64,000 nt of DNA from Aculops lycopersici (taxonomy: Eukaryota > Arthropoda > Arachnida > Trombidiformes > Eriophyidae): positions 22,342-86,341 of the forward strand of contig WNKI01000005.1 in the NCBI GenBank assembly GCA_015350385.1, written 5' to 3'. Below the pieces are notes generated by a model, which saw only the letters and a program-made list of their open reading frames with translations, was not told the DNA's origin and made no database searches. This document shows, piece by piece, positions 43,189 through 55,006 of the stretch (positions are counted from its first letter, which is position 1; the number at the start of each line of letters is the position of its first letter). Both the position numbers and the translations under genes were made by a program.

Positions 43189-45629
43189 GTAAGTGTTCGC
43201 CTTACCTGGTCCCTCTATCCCCATTTACCTCTGCCCTCTTGCTATAAGCTTGCCAAATTCCTCCGCCAACTCTCCACCCCTCGAAAGTCATCTGCTTTTA
43301 TCTAACACCGCGAATCTTGTTTCTAGTTGTTGAAATTTTCGCCAACAACGAGGAGAAACTCTATTCAAGCCAACAAGAGAGTCAGCTGGACTGTTTCTCG
43401 GCAATAGTAACGCCGGAGACAATAGCACGAGAGAGAAAGAGAAAAAACAGACTAGCCAGCAAATTGACTGACTGGGCACCTTGACTCTCGACGTCATCTT
43501 GTTTTTCTTCCCTCACTCGTCACTGCGTTCAAAGGCAAACTATGAACGCAGGCACTCCACAATAGCAATCGGCCAACACGACGAGTATTTTTTGTGCCGC
43601 CGTATCCGTTGAAGCTAACAAGTGGCGCAGAGACAACAAGTTCGTGTCTAATTTGGTCAAGTTTTTCCCTTCTCATTCTGCTGCGTCCCACAGACGAAGC
43701 GCGAGAGTTTACCGTTGAATGTTTAAAGTGAGGGAATCGCAATTAACGGGACTGACTCTCGGTGTTCGAAGATTTTGGAGCAGCTGGCTCAATTACGTAA
43801 TGGCAACACAGTCAATTTCAATGGGTAAAATGTTGTTGCTTCACATTGGATAGAAAGCGAGCGACCGAGCGGAAGGTGCGTTGATTGCTCAACACTAGAC
43901 TGTGGGCCACGAACACATGATAATAGAGCCTTCGAAGAGAGGCGATCGATGGATGGCATCGTATTGCCGGTCGCATGCAAGTCAAACTCTCGCTTCAATA
44001 CGAGTGCCCCTAAAAGTTTGCCGCTCATTTGGCATTATACTTTGTTTTAGACAACCATCAGCGCAACAAAGCGATTATTGTTTTGCGTATCGCGAATACT
44101 CTCAGCTGGCCCCAAGTTTTTTGCTCTCTACTGCTAGATGGGAGAAACTCGTGCCACAAGCTTCTCGGTGTGTCGCCTACTTTTGTGGGCGGCCACTCAT
44201 AGGCGAACGACTGACCTAACTCAAACTTTACCTGTCCAGTCAATGAGCCAGGTAAAGTAAGTGTGTGAGCTGGGCGCGTTGTGCGCGTGAGTTGAATGAC
44301 CTCACCTGTGTTGTCTACCTAAGTCGGTCGTTCTGTGTGAGAGAGCAACCGAATGAGTGAGTGAGTGAAGCATCCACTTCGGAAACCACAGAAACAAAAC
44401 GCAAGACTTGGTCTCATCGACCAACGTCCGCCGTTGCCAACAACAACAGCCGACATCAGCTGCAGCGGCGGCGACGGCAAGCGACGAGTAATTGCGATTG
44501 TTGTCCGCTTGTCGAATCTGGTCGCCGTCGTTGTTATTGCCTGCTTGCTTTGTTGCCGTGACACTCCGCTCGAGTCCCGGGAGACTGGTTACGCAACGTT
44601 CGCTTCCATTCTGTCCGCCGACACCACAGCCACCACTCCGGACATCATGTTGCACGAGACCCCTGAGCTAGAAGGGCGAGTCCCTTTGTGTTCATTGCGA
44701 GTTTGAGTTAAAGCTAAAGTTGAGGTTTGAGTGGAAGTCGGAGACTGAACTCAACATCATGTTCCGCTTGCTAGTGTCACCAGCCCGCTGAACTTTGCCG
44801 CCGGCTCGCCGTTGTCGTGGTCCATTCTCTTCGCTTGAAACTTTGTGCTTCCCTTTGGGCTCTTCTGTGGCAGCCCTAGAAAGAGTCACCCTCCCAATGG
44901 CTAGAGTTTGAGGCAAGAGAAGCGAAGCCTGCCATTAAGTCGGCCGGAGGAAAGTATGATGACGTAACAGCTAGCGAGTCGCTCAACAGACTAGACTCCG
45001 GCGTTCGAAGTCTTAAGCTCGAAGCAAATGCTGAGCCAAGAATTTCGCGGCCAACTGGTCAGCAAGTGGTTGCTGTTGTTGTGGCGACTGCTGCTGCTGT
45101 TGCGTCGCACACCGACACCGAGAACATAAGCAACACAAGTATGCAAATTAGCCATTAACTCCCATCTCTCATCTCCTCTTTTAGCAGCAGCATCAAGCAA
45201 TTGTATGTAGACGAGTGGTTGTCTCACTCTCCTCTCTCCTGCTCTCCGTTTGCCTCGTTGTGTTACTGGCATGACCGACTGACTTGTGGGCCGCTGGGCC
45301 ATTAGTCACACAATCAGACTGGCCCTGCGTCTTGGCATCTCGTCCTCGTCTCGCCATTTCTCTTGATGTCCTCTTGTGTTCCCATCTTTGAGAGTTTGTA
45401 AATTTATGGCCGCCCTTAACTCTCTTCGTTTCTTCTCTTGCTTGCCAGCAATTTGAATGAGAGGGAGCCGCAAGATTGTCTTTTAAGCAATTCAACCAAC
45501 CAGTGAACCAACATGACCACCAAAACAGACAACTAACCATCCTCTACCCATGCACCTACACAATAATTCCATGGTATCCTTACATATATCTTGTGCAAAT
45601 ATGTATACTTATCACAATTTTCCACACAG
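43189..45629 (+). other. Ankyrin intron before the ZU5 exon (2.4 kb)
   Basis: Short ORFs on both strands have no motifs. The acceptor is TTTTCCACACAG at 45629. Nothing else is recognised. Confidence 0.6.
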
Positions 45630-46314
45630 ATTCCTCGTGAGCTTCATGGTGGACGCTCGTGGCGGCGCCATGCGCGGTTGCCGCCACTCGGGCGTACGCG
45701 TGATCATTCCGCCAAACTCAGCGCAAATGCCCATGCGAATCACCTGCCGTTACCTGCGCCGCGAGAGACTGGTCCATCCGCCAATGTTAATGGAAGGCGA
45801 GGCTTGTGCTTCTAAGATTTTGGAAGTCGGACCAGCGGGAGCGAAATTTTTGGGTCCAGTTTTGATTGAGGTGCCGCATTTCGCCTCGTTGCGTGGCCAG
45901 GAGCGCGAGATAATTATCCTGCGCAGCGAAACAGGCGACGTGTGGCGCGAGGATCCGATGGAGGCGGACGAGGCTCTAATTGAGGACATCATTCGCTCGG
46001 CCGAATCGGCGCCCAATCAATACGGTTCCGATGACAAGGAGAATATAAGCATCAAGGCGGCCAGCTCAACAGGTGGCCTAAATCAATCAACAATAGCTTC
46101 AGCATCAGATCAACAACAACAACAACAACAACAACGACTTACTAGAATTGTAACAACCGAATTTCCCCAGTACTTTGCCATCATCTCGCGCATTCGCCAA
46201 GAGGTCCACGCAATTGGGCCTCAGGGTGCGGTGGTCGATTCGCAGCTAGTGCCCAAGGTGCAGGCTATTTTCACCGAGGGCGCGCTGACGAAACGAATCA
46301 AGATTGGCCTTCAG
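45630..46314 (+). CDS. Ank2: Ankyrin exon 5: ZU5 domains (spectrin-binding)
   Basis: Begins FLVSFMVDARGG-x-MRGCRH-SGVRVIIPP, the strongly conserved start of ankyrin ZU5-N. It continues through LEVGPAGAKFLGPVLIEVPHFASLRG. The second ZU5 starts at FPQYFAIISRIRQE and ends VQAIFTEGALTKRIKIGLQ. Between them is a species-specific Gln-rich insert of about 40 residues (DKENISIKAAS then eight glutamines). ZU5-N is the beta-spectrin binding site in known ankyrins. The donor is CTTCAG|GTAAGA at 46314/46315, phase 0. Confidence 0.93.
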
Positions 46315-46623
46315 GTAAGATGATATTCCACTTCTTGATACATTCCATTACGATCTTTGTGTGCTTCTCCTACGAGTTGGTTTCTAGTGAGTGGTTTTCT
46401 CTCTTTTTCTCTCTACGTAGTCGATACTCACTGAGTCGCGAGGAGTCCAAGTTGGTTATTCTCATGCCATGACCTTGAACTTTCTCCTTTGAGAAGTCGA
46501 CTCTCTCCAAATATTAATCAACGAAACAAACTCAACTTGGTCAACCTGAATCAACTCGAATCGAATCGCATTATACGATTATATGAAATGAAATGAAACA
46601 AATCTTTTGAATTGTATGAACAG
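46315..46623 (+). other. Ankyrin intron before the giant exon (309 bp)
   Basis: GTAAGA to TTGTATGAACAG. It must also serve as the start of the long intron when the UPA exon at 53365 is chosen instead. Confidence 0.75.
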
Positions 46624-49600
46624 AAGGGAGGCAAGCAGCAAGATGCAGCTCAAGACTCAATCTCAGCCACAGAGTCCAGCCAGCAACTTGACTCCATTAT
46701 TTCGGCCGACAACAAACAAATGCAACAATTGGACTCTCTAGCCTCTACCGACTTACCTGCCGACCAGCGGCCGGGTTCGCCGCAGAGCCAGCACACGACC
46801 GGAAGCGGAAATGGCCGGCCACTTAGTGCCTCGGCCAAGCGGCGCTCGAGGTTTCTCGCCTGCTTCGGCGCTGGCCACGGATCCGTCGACCTCCTAAACT
46901 CGACGGCCGACGAGCAATCGTCGGGCGGCGGCGACTCGCCGCGCGTTAAGCGCGACCTGGGCGCTGAAGGAGGAAACCTGGGTTCAGATGGAGAGTGCGG
47001 CGCGCTGACTCCCTCGCCCACGGGCAGTTTGAGCAAACAGTTGGTTGTTCCTGAAGATTATTACATTGAACGCGAGCCACCGCTTATACTAAACGTGGAG
47101 CCGACAACCTATGGCAAGCGGCTGGCCAGTAGCTCGGCGCAAACGGATAGCAAGCTCAACGTTAGCGGCTACCTGTCCACTTCGGCGAGAACCCCAAAGA
47201 AGCGCTCGGGTTTGTTGCGTAAAAGAAGACGCAACAAGACTCAAATGACCATCAACTTGGCCGAAGATTCGTCGTCCCGACAACAAGTTGAGCGGCCAAA
47301 ATCCTCGCTTGGCCACTCAATGTCGTCGCCCGGAACTCCAGAGCAATTGATTGTTACGGATCAACCGACACAAACCAACCAGCAGGAATCCGATGACTCG
47401 TCCATCATTCACGATGTCATCACCTCCATTGATCACAAGTGGCGCACCTGTACCATTCAAACGGATAGCGATAGTGTAACGGTCAACTACGTAACCATAG
47501 CCGAGGATTCGAGTGTTGCAACAAGCGCAAAACAAACTAGTAATGCCTCCACTCAAGCGGGAGATGATGGTTACGTTTCCGGAAGCGGGGATCTCAATCG
47601 CCAATCGTCGTTTGGAAAGGGATTGTTTGGTCTCTCCTCCTGCAAGGGCAAACCGGCGGCCGTTGATGAAGACGAGGAGGAGGCAACAGCGGCGGCGGCG
47701 GAAGTGGGTGGCGAAACCAGTGGCGAGGAGGGCGATAAGTCGAGTAGTTCTAAAATATCGCGTTCAAAGAGGCGAAAGCAGAAGCAAAAGGAGAAGAAGA
47801 AGAGCAAGAAATCGGCGGAAGTAGCGGCGACCGTGGCCAAGTCGAGCGAAAGTTCTGCCAAAGAGCCACCTGTTTCCAACGAGTCCCTGTCGGTTTCTGA
47901 TGAATCAAAGACGGAAGTTGTGGAAAAATCACTGGACTCAGGTAAACTCGTCGAAGCCGGCGACGTTACCGCTAACGCTGGCGACGAATCCTTAAGTCTT
48001 GAGCCAATGGGAGCAAAATCAATTGAAACAAGCGCAAGTCAGTCGCAAGTTGAAGATTTGACCGAACGCTCTAGCTCGCCCTCTAGTGCCAAAGAGTCAA
48101 AGCTGAAGCAAAAGTTGGAGAAACAGGAGAAGGTCAAGAGGGAAAAGGAGGAGAAGAGATTGCAAAAGGAGCGGGAGGAACAGGAGGCTAAGGCCGAGAA
48201 GTTGCGTAAGAAACAGGAGAAGGAGCAGAAGAAGCAGGAGGTCAAGGCAGCCAAGTTGGCTGCAAAAAAGTCTGCGTCGCCGCCGGAAAGCAAATCCTCG
48301 ACTCCTCTGCCACTTGTTACCTCGAACATTACACTCACCGGAAGTGCCGAGAAACCAACAGTTACCTTCGCCGAGGAGCCACAGGTGACCTCGACTGCCA
48401 CAAGTGTCTCTGAATCTGAGTCGCCCGACAAAAGTGACTCGATCAAACTCAGTCAAGCCGCACGCTTGGACTCAATTCAACAGGTGATCGATTCCTCGTC
48501 CGAGAGTTATGATCGCGAGAAGGAGCGATTGAATCAAGAGGACGGCAGTGATCTAATGAAATTATCGCTCACCGGCCAGGAACAACTCGAGAGTTTACCT
48601 CCAGAGATTCAACCAGATGAAGCTGAATCATCGACTCACGACCAGCTGATTAGTTTTTCAGATAGCTCATTGAGCCAGTCATTGAGCAAACAAGCGGCAG
48701 CAACGGCAAAAGAGCAACAGCAACCACTGAAGCCCATTCTCAAGCACCAGCAATCGAGTTTGGCCTCACAGGGCGAAGAGGCGAGCGCTGAAATTTCTAT
48801 TCGCGAGCCTAAGGTTGAGTTGGTGGAAACCGACAGACCCAAGTTGTCCGAGATCGCAACACTAGCTTCGAACGAGGCAGTCAAGGCGGCTGATGCGCTG
48901 AAATTGGCCATGGAATCCGCTGTCCTTGGTGCAGGCGACGATAGTCAATCGCCGGATATTAGTAGCTCGGCGTCTCTTTCGAAGAAGGAGCTCGCAAAGG
49001 CAGCCAAAGAGGAGAAGGCGAGACTCAAGCGCGAGGCAAAGGAGAAACTCGAACAGGAGAAGAGAGCAGCCAAGGAGTCTAAAGAGGAGGCTGACAGGTT
49101 GGCTCGCGAGGCCAAGGAAGAGGCAAAGAGGGTGGCCAGAGAGGCGACCGAGGCTAAGAAAGCGGCAGAGGAGGAGGCCAAACGTCTTGCCAAACAGGCG
49201 AAGGCCGAGAAGGAGCGACTTGCCAAGGAGGAGAAGGAGGCCAAAAAGAAGCTCAAGTTAGAATTGAAGCTGTCAAAGTCGCTTAAGTCGTCGTCTTCCA
49301 ATGAAGAGGCTTCGTCTTCGTCGCCGAAACCAAGCGCCCCAACTGAGGATCTAATTGAGTCATCAACCGTCAGCGCCACTAAGGTCACTGAGGAACCATC
49401 AAGTGAACCCAAAGTCGAAATTTCACCGGAAGCTAGAATCAAAATCGAGACTGAGACTCTGGAGATCACCGAAGAGATCTCTCCTCCAGCTGCCATCTCA
49501 AGGCTAGACCAAGAAAAGCAAGCGGAAGTAGCGGAAGTTGGCCAACCGAAAACTGAGGAAAAGTCAGATGAAACAACAGGGGATACTTTAACCAAGAGTG

Positions 49601-52500
49601 AGGAATCTGCGTCTATCGAGAAGGAAGATAAGACAAAGACCAAAACCAAGATTAAGAAGGAGAAGAAGAAAGTCGTGAAGCCAAAGAAGGTTAAGAAGGA
49701 GAAAAAGTCAAAGGAAGAGTCGAGCTCCTCAGTCGAGTCGCCAGTTGATATGTCGACGGCCAGCAAGTCGTCAGGTAGTTTCTTTAGTCGTTTGTTTAGT
49801 TCCAGGACCAACAAAAAAGGTAAAAAATCCAAGGATTCCGACCAAATTGACAAGAGCAAGGCGAGTGATGAGTCTAGCAAGCAGCAGCAGGAGGAGCAAA
49901 AGCAGCCCATAATCGTTAGCGAAATGTACCCCAGTGACCCAAACAACGCAGATGGTGAAATGATTCTTGAAGTTAATGTGCCCACTAATCTGATTGCCGA
50001 GCAGCAATCAAAGGTGAGGCGAGAAGCTGAAGGCCAACAGGTGGTTGATCAGCTCACCTCTCAGACCTCGACTTTGGAGCCATTGAGCACAACGATCGAC
50101 GAAACTCTAGCCCAATCAACGAGACAAGAGCAACTTTTACTCAACCAACAACAACAACAACCTGTTGTCGATGATCAGGAGGCTACTTTGGTCAACATGA
50201 GTCAAACAATCACAAGCGACAACGACGATGATGAGGATGCAACTGAGAATGTGATTAGTCAAGCTCAAGATTTGACTTCACAAAGTCCAGTTTTAATCAT
50301 TGGATCTCCGCAACAAGTTGATGAAAGCGTTAGAATAGAGAGCGAGGAGCAGAGATCTGAGAGCGATCCAATCTCACAGGTGGCCGACGAGATTGCCAAA
50401 GAGACTGTCGAGGCTGCGATGGTTGAGGCTCACAGTCGATCAACAAGTTGTCTCGCCTCCTCGGAGTCCATAGCAAAAGAGGCGGTCAAGTCTCAATCCA
50501 AGTCTAGATCTTCGGAAAAGGAGGTGAAGAAGACAAAAGAGGAGCTCAAGGTTGAGAAGGAGCGCAAAGAGTTGGAGTCCAAGTTGGCCAAAGAGGCAAA
50601 GAAGCGCGAAAAGGAGGAGGCCAAGCAGAAGAAGAAGGACGAGGAGTTGGCCAAGATTGAGGCAAAGCGAGCGGCTAAAGAGGAAAAGAAGCGCAAAGAG
50701 CTTGAGGCCAAGGAGGCGAAACGTCTTGCCAAGTTGGCGAAGGACGAGGAGAAGCGCAACAAGAGGCTTGCAAAGTCAGAGAAAAAGACTGACGCTTCCG
50801 GTTCTGTCGCCGTCACCTCAACCGCTACTTCTCAAGAGGCTGCTCTCACCGAGGCAGGTGCTGGAGAGGGCGGGCCTCAGAATTTAGACGACACTGTGAT
50901 TATCAATGACTCCACTGTTCATATTGATGAAATCGAGCCGGTTGACAAGAAGGTGGAGACGTTTGTTGAAGAAGTTGTCGGTGAGGATGGAGTTGTGACA
51001 AAAACCACCCGCGTCGTTGAAACCGAATACGTAACTCTAAGGAAAGAGGAAGTTTGGACAACCGAAAAGGATGTTCCAGTTAAGGAGTACGAAGCGATGA
51101 TTAAGGCGTCGGCCTCGATCGATGATGCAACAACTGAAGATCAACAGGTGGTAGCTATGCGCCGAAAGTCGACAGCCTCAAGCAAATCCTCAGCCTCATC
51201 CTCCTCCAAGTCTTCTGCTGCATCAACTGAGTCAAAGAAGTTGGAGAAGAAGAGATTGAAAGAGGAAAAGAGGATATTGAAGAGAGTTAAGCGGGAGGAG
51301 AAGGAGCGACAGAAGAAGCTGATTGATCAACAACCAACGGAAACCAAGAGATTGGTCAATATTGTCGTTGGCCCCTACGAGCATCCCGAACTTGAAGAGA
51401 TCCGCGCCACGCCCTCCTACTTCTCCGAACAACTGCCCGCCGAGATCAAACCAGAGACGGCTCCAAATAAGGTTATGAAAAAGAGGTTCAAGTTGAATGG
51501 CAAACTGATTAAGAGAGCTACCAAATTAGCCAGAAGCGAGGCTAAGAAGGCCAAGATAAACAGGGGCAAGGCGGAAGCTGAGATTGTAGTTTGCGACGAG
51601 GCCGCGAGGAGAGCTAGAAAGCAATTGAAAAAGGCGCTACATGAGGCGAAGAAGGCGCAAAAGTTGGCTTCCAAGGAGCACAAGAAAATGGACAAGGTCG
51701 ACAAGCAACTGGCAAAGAACCAACGTAAAATTGAGAAGCGTCAGGCAAAGATTGACAAGCAACAAGCTAAGTTGGCCAAGAAGGCAGAGAAAAAGCGCGA
51801 AAAGGAGGCTAAGAAAGAGGCCAAGAAAGCGAAGAAGCTCGAGCGCAAATCCTCGTCCAAGAGCTCGACCAGCCGAAAGTCGATTAAACTCTCCGACATT
51901 GGCGAGCCCGTCCTGAGGTCAAGTTCTAAGAATTTTTCAACAAGCGGACAGCAGCTAGCCAGCGACCAAGTTGAGGTTGGAATGCCAGCTGCTCAGGTTT
52001 CGGCGGCGGCGGCGGCAACAGCAGGTGAGCAAGTTGATGTTTCAACCGGACCGGAAGTTGTGAGAAAATCAAGTCACTCGCCTGCAGGTAGCGAGATAAA
52101 CGTTGAAATGTCGCTTGATAATGTTGAACACATTGAGTTGCCACAATTCAACGAGCAACAAATGATGAACGATGACGACCAACCGGAAGTCTTGCATACA
52201 ATCACGAGAGAGACAATCATCGAGAGTCCCGATGGGCAGATTAGCGAGCAGGTTAGCGAGCAAACCCTCAGAGGACAAGAGGCCATTGAGGCTTCAGCTC
52301 GAATGGATAGTGTTGAGTCAAAGGAGCAGGAGGCGGAGGCGGAGGAGGAAGAGATTGATGTCGTAACTCCAGAGCCAACCGTTGAGAGCGAGGAGGAGGC
52401 CGACCGATCGAAGTCCTCGAATAGCTCAAAATCCTCGCGTAAGAGGAACAAGAGGGAGAAGAAGAACCAAGAGAATCGGGTTGCCGAGATGGCGGATTAA
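46624..52500 (+). CDS. Ank2: Ankyrin giant alternative terminal exon (Lys/Glu-rich, 1,958 residues)
   Basis: Acceptor GAACAG|AAGGGAGGC in phase 0 fits the ZU5 exon. The frame stays open for 5.9 kb to TAA at 52498-52500. It encodes a disordered, highly charged protein: Ser/Thr/acidic stretches alternate with at least six Lys/Glu/Ala blocks likely to form coiled or single alpha-helices (about 48,100-48,260, 48,980-49,280, 49,620-49,740, 50,500-50,790, 51,235-51,330, 51,480-51,850). Giant, charged tail exons are known in neuronal ankyrin-2 and fly Ank2, where they bind microtubules, but there they follow the death domain. Here a stop codon and poly(A) signals come before the UPA exon. Several internal GGTAAA and GGTGAG donors exist, but all are phase 1 and cannot join the phase-0 UPA exon. 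Confidence 0.8.
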   Translation, partial: KGGKQQDAAQDSISATESSQQLDSIISADNKQMQQLDSLASTDLPADQRPGSPQSQHTTGSGNGRPLSASAKRRSRFLACFGAGHGSVDLLNSTADEQSSGGGDSPRVKRDLGAEGGNLGSDGECGALTPSPTGSLSKQLVVPEDYYIEREPPLILNVEPTTYGKRLASSSAQTDSKLNVSGYLSTSARTPKKRSGLLRKRRRNKTQMTINLAEDSSSRQQVERPKSSLGHSMSSPGTPEQLIVTDQPTQTNQQESDDSSIIHDVITSIDHKWRTCTIQTDSDSVTVNYVTIAEDSSVATSAKQTSNASTQAGDDGYVSGSGDLNRQSSFGKGLFGLSSCKGKPAAVDEDEEEATAAAAEVGGETSGEEGDKSSSSKISRSKRRKQKQKEKKKSKKSAEVAATVAKSSESSAKEPPVSNESLSVSDESKTEVVEKSLDSGKLVEAGDVTANAGDESLSLEPMGAKSIETSASQSQVEDLTERSSSPSSAKESKLKQKLEKQEKVKREKEEKRLQKEREEQEAKAEKLRKKQEKEQKKQEVKAAKLAAKKSASPPESKSSTPLPLVTSNITLTGSAEKPTVTFAEEPQVTSTATSVSESESPDKSDSIKLSQAARLDSIQQVIDSSSESYDREKERLNQEDGSDLMKLSLTGQEQLESLPPEIQPDEAESSTHDQLISFSDSSLSQSLSKQAAATAKEQQQPLKPILKHQQSSLASQGEEASAEISIREPKVELVETDRPKLSEIATLASNEAVKAADALKLAMESAVLGAGDDSQSPDISSSASLSKKELAKAAKEEKARLKREAKEKLEQEKRAAKESKEEADRLAREAKEEAKRVAREATEAKKAAEEEAKRLAKQAKAEKERLAKEEKEAKKKLKLELKLSKSLKSSSSNEEASSSSPKPSAPTEDLIESSTVSATKVTEEPSSEPKVEISPEARIKIETETLEITEEISPPAAISRLDQEKQAEVAEVGQPKTEEKSDETTGDTLTKSEESASIEKEDKTKTKTKIKKEKKKVVKPKKVKKEKKSKEESSSSVESPVDMSTASKSSGSFFSRLFSSRTNKKGKKSKDSDQIDKSKASDESSKQQQEEQKQPIIVSEMYPSDPNNADGEMILEVNVPTNLIAEQQSKVRREAEGQQVVDQLTSQTSTLEPLSTTIDETLAQSTRQEQLLLNQQQQQPVVDDQEATLVNMSQTITSDNDDDEDATENVISQAQDLTSQSPVLIIGSPQQVDESVRIESEEQRSESDPISQVADEIAKETVEAAMVEAHSRSTSCLASSESIAKEAVKSQSKSRSSEKEVKKTKEELKVEKERKELESKLAKEAKKREKEEAKQKKKDEELAKIEAKRAAKEEKKRKELEAKEAKRLAKLAKDEEKRNKRLAKSEKKTDASGSVAVTSTATSQEAALTEAGAGEGGPQNLDDTVIINDSTVHIDEIEPVDKKVETFVEEVVGEDGVVTKTTRVVETEYVTLRKEEVWTTEKDVPVKEYEAMIKASASIDDATTEDQQVVAMRRKSTASSKSSASSSSKSSAASTESKKLEKKRLKEEKRILKRVKREEKERQKKLIDQQPTETKRLVNIVVGPYEHPELEEIRATPSYFSEQLPAEIKPETAPNKVMKKRFKLNGKLIKRATKLARSEAKKAKINRGKAEAEIVVCDEAARRARKQLKKALHEAKKAQKLASKEHKKMDKVDKQLAKNQRKIEKRQAKIDKQQAKLAKKAEKKREKEAKKEAKKAKKLERKSSSKSSTSRKSIKLSDIGEPVLRSSSKNFSTSGQQLASDQVEVGMPAAQVSAAAAATAGEQVDVSTGPEVVRKSSHSPAGSEINVEMSLDNVEHIELPQFNEQQMMNDDDQPEVLHTITRETIIESPDGQISEQVSEQTLRGQEAIEASARMDSVESKEQEAEAEEEEIDVVTPEPTVESEEEADRSKSSNSSKSSRKRNKREKKNQENRVAEMAD

Positions 52501-53364
52501 CAATTGATTTAGAATTTATAACATCCAACAAAAACATCTCATAAATTAGCCGCAACTAGAGCAATAGAATTGAGATCTCAAATTTCAACAACCAAATTCA
52601 AAACCCAATTAAATAACCTTGATCTTTATACAAAAAAGAATTGAGTGATGGTCCACGCCGAGACCTTTCGACCACCTGTTTGTACCCAGCCGAAAGGGTG
52701 CAATTTGGAGTGGGAATTGCGTATTAGTGGCGCGCGACTCATTCAAAAACATATTAGATTACATTATACAGACTATAATTACAACCGATCACATTTATCT
52801 ATGTATACACCCGTTGTTGTTGTTTACATTTAAACTTTACATCTATTTGAACTCGACACTAAGCAAGATTAGGGGAAAGACAAATGTATTTACCTGAAAA
52901 AACAGAAATCACTTTACAAAAATTTTAACTCTAATGCAATGATATGCAGACCAATCAAAGTAAATCTCTACACAGAAATAGAATTTTGATCGATATTTAC
53001 TCTGCCCATCTGTTGGCCGATTCTCTCTCCAAATGGTGCGTTTGCCATTTAAATTCAACACTCTCTTTTGGGGGAGATTCAATAAAAGATAGATGACGAG
53101 TGACGACGACTAATTATTGAAATCAAGATCAGAGCGGGACAGAGTTGCAATACTTAGCTTTTATTCCGAGAGCTTTAACGAAACAATAAACTAAAAGATC
53201 CTTCCTTCTTACTGCTATTCGTTTCTATATTTCAGTTTCTTTCTCTTTTGTGAGACAAGAAATCCTAACCACGCCCCTCTACTTTTGTCAAACTCCTCTA
53301 CCCGAAACTGAATCTGAAAATGGAAATGGAAATCAATTCAAAAATGAAACAAAAAAACATGCAG
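52501..53364 (+). other. 3' UTR of the giant exon, then intron to the UPA exon
   Basis: AATAAA hexamers occur at 53081-53086 and 53185-53190, 581 and 685 bases after the stop. The acceptor AACATGCAG at 53364 starts the UPA exon. No other gene is seen. Confidence 0.55.
53081..53086 (+). terminator. Poly(A) signal for the giant terminal exon
   Basis: AATAAA, with a second copy at 53185-53190. Both lie before the UPA exon acceptor, as needed for an alternative last exon. Confidence 0.5.
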
Positions 53365-55006
53365 GCCCAACGAGTACCCGACGAGCTGGTGCTAAAACTC
53401 TTTGGCTCGCTAACAGCCGTAACCTTCAGTCCCATCGTCACCATTGAGCCTAGACGCAGGAAGTTCCACTGTCCAATTAAATTAAAGATCCCCTTACCTG
53501 CGAGTTACCGCAACGAGTTGGCGGGTAACTTGCGTTTATTATGCAGCATAAGTGCCCCGCAAAGTCGCGCCCTTTGGGAGGATGTGACAGGGGTGACGCC
53601 GTTGTCGATACCGGCTGACAACTCGAGCTTAATGTTTACCACAACAGTTTCGGCTCGCTTCTGGTTGGTTCACTGTAGAAAGGCGGAGCATTGTCAGGAA
53701 ATAACCCGTTTTGCCCAGGAAATATATCGCTATTTAATCTGCGTTCCCTATATGGCAAAATTTGTTATATTTGCCAAGAGGCGCGACATAAACGAGGCAA
53801 TACTTAGAGTGTTTTGCATGACCGACGACAAGGAGGAGCGAACCCTGGAGGTTCAGGAGCATTACACACAGGTGGCCAAGTCACGCGATGTTGAGGTTTT
53901 AGATGGACAACCACTTTACCTGGAGTTTGGTGGCAATTTGGTGCCGACTCATTTAAGTGGCCAACATCGATTGATGGCAATCAACTCGTCGGCGCTCATC
54001 AACGAGCAGCTAAGTTTCCTATTTCACGCTTTTCAAGAGAATCGGCTAGCGTTTGCCGTTAGGTTGCGCGAAGTCGGCCAGGAGCCGAGCGGTCGCATCG
54101 CCTTTATGGAGGATTCGATGAAGTACCTCGCCTCGCTGACGCAACACCAGCGCCAACTTTTGGCCGAGCGGCGCCGGCGTGCAGTTTGCACCCTGGGTTT
54201 GAGTTTACCTGTAATGTGCGTTAATCAGGACAACATTTTGGGCACCCCAAAGCGAAACTCCTATTACGCCTCAACTCGAATTGGCGACTTGACGCTGGCC
54301 GACATTGCAAACGAACTGGACCAACCCAAAGCCACAGGATCGGGGGCAAATGTAAACTACGACGCCGACTCTTTGAATGGAATCGAGTACTACAAGTCTA
54401 ACTCGCGGTTGGCATCAGGCGATTGGGTTCACTTGGCGCCAAAATTGGGAATTCCCAAGGACGAAGTGGAGTTTATATCCGACTATTGCGCCACGCAATT
54501 GCCCATGAACTCTATGGGCAGAAATGGAAACGGAAACGGAAATGGATCACACCATTTGGGTTCCACAGTGTCGCCGGCGCTAATATTGCTCATGCATTGG
54601 TTTAGATTGTCGTCGCCAGACACGAGGGATCAGGATTTGGCCAGAGCTCTGGTGTCAATTAAACGCGAGGATATTGCACAGAAGTTAAACTTTCCCATCG
54701 AGCCAAAAAGGATTTCAAGGTCAACAATGGAGTTGCTCAGGGAAATTGAGATGATTCCAGTGAGGAGTAGCGAGAATCTCTACGCAAACTCTGAGGTTTA
54801 TCCGGCTAGTAGTAGGCGCCGCCTTAGCTCTGCAAGTTCGCGCAAAACCCTCGACCCGGCGACACAGGTATCCCAACAAACGTCGAGAAGTAGGAGCTCG
54901 CTGGCGGAGCGAACGGATTCAGGTAACATCGCCTCAACAACCACTGGCCAGCAGCAGCGGACAGGTGGTGGCACTCTACCTGCGGGAAGCGTTGCAACGG
55001 GCAAAG
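53365..55006 (+). CDS. Ank2: Ankyrin exon 6: UPA domain and death domain
   Basis: Acceptor ACATGCAG|GCC in phase 0 joins GLQ to AQRVPDELV, as in other ankyrins. UPA domain features: FSPIVTIEPRRRKFHCPIKLKIPLP, ARFWLVHC, and MAKFVIFAKR. A beta-rich segment follows, then the death domain at about 54,415-54,700 (DWVHLAPKLGIPKDEVEFI...ALILLMHWFR...DLARALVSIKREDIAQKL). The death domain has an Asn/Gly repeat insert between its second and third helices. A Ser/Arg-rich tail precedes donor GCAAAG|GTAAGT at 55006/55007, phase 1. Confidence 0.93.

Noticed and set aside
45193..45540. 115-codon minus-strand ORF before the ZU5 exon
   Set aside because: No motif, no neighbouring exons on that strand; typical of random open frames in the intron.
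48945..49985. 346-codon minus-strand ORF opposite the giant ankyrin exon
   Set aside because: Its Ser/Leu/Phe-rich composition is what the complement of Lys/Glu/Ser repeats produces; there is no motif and the plus strand explains the sequence.
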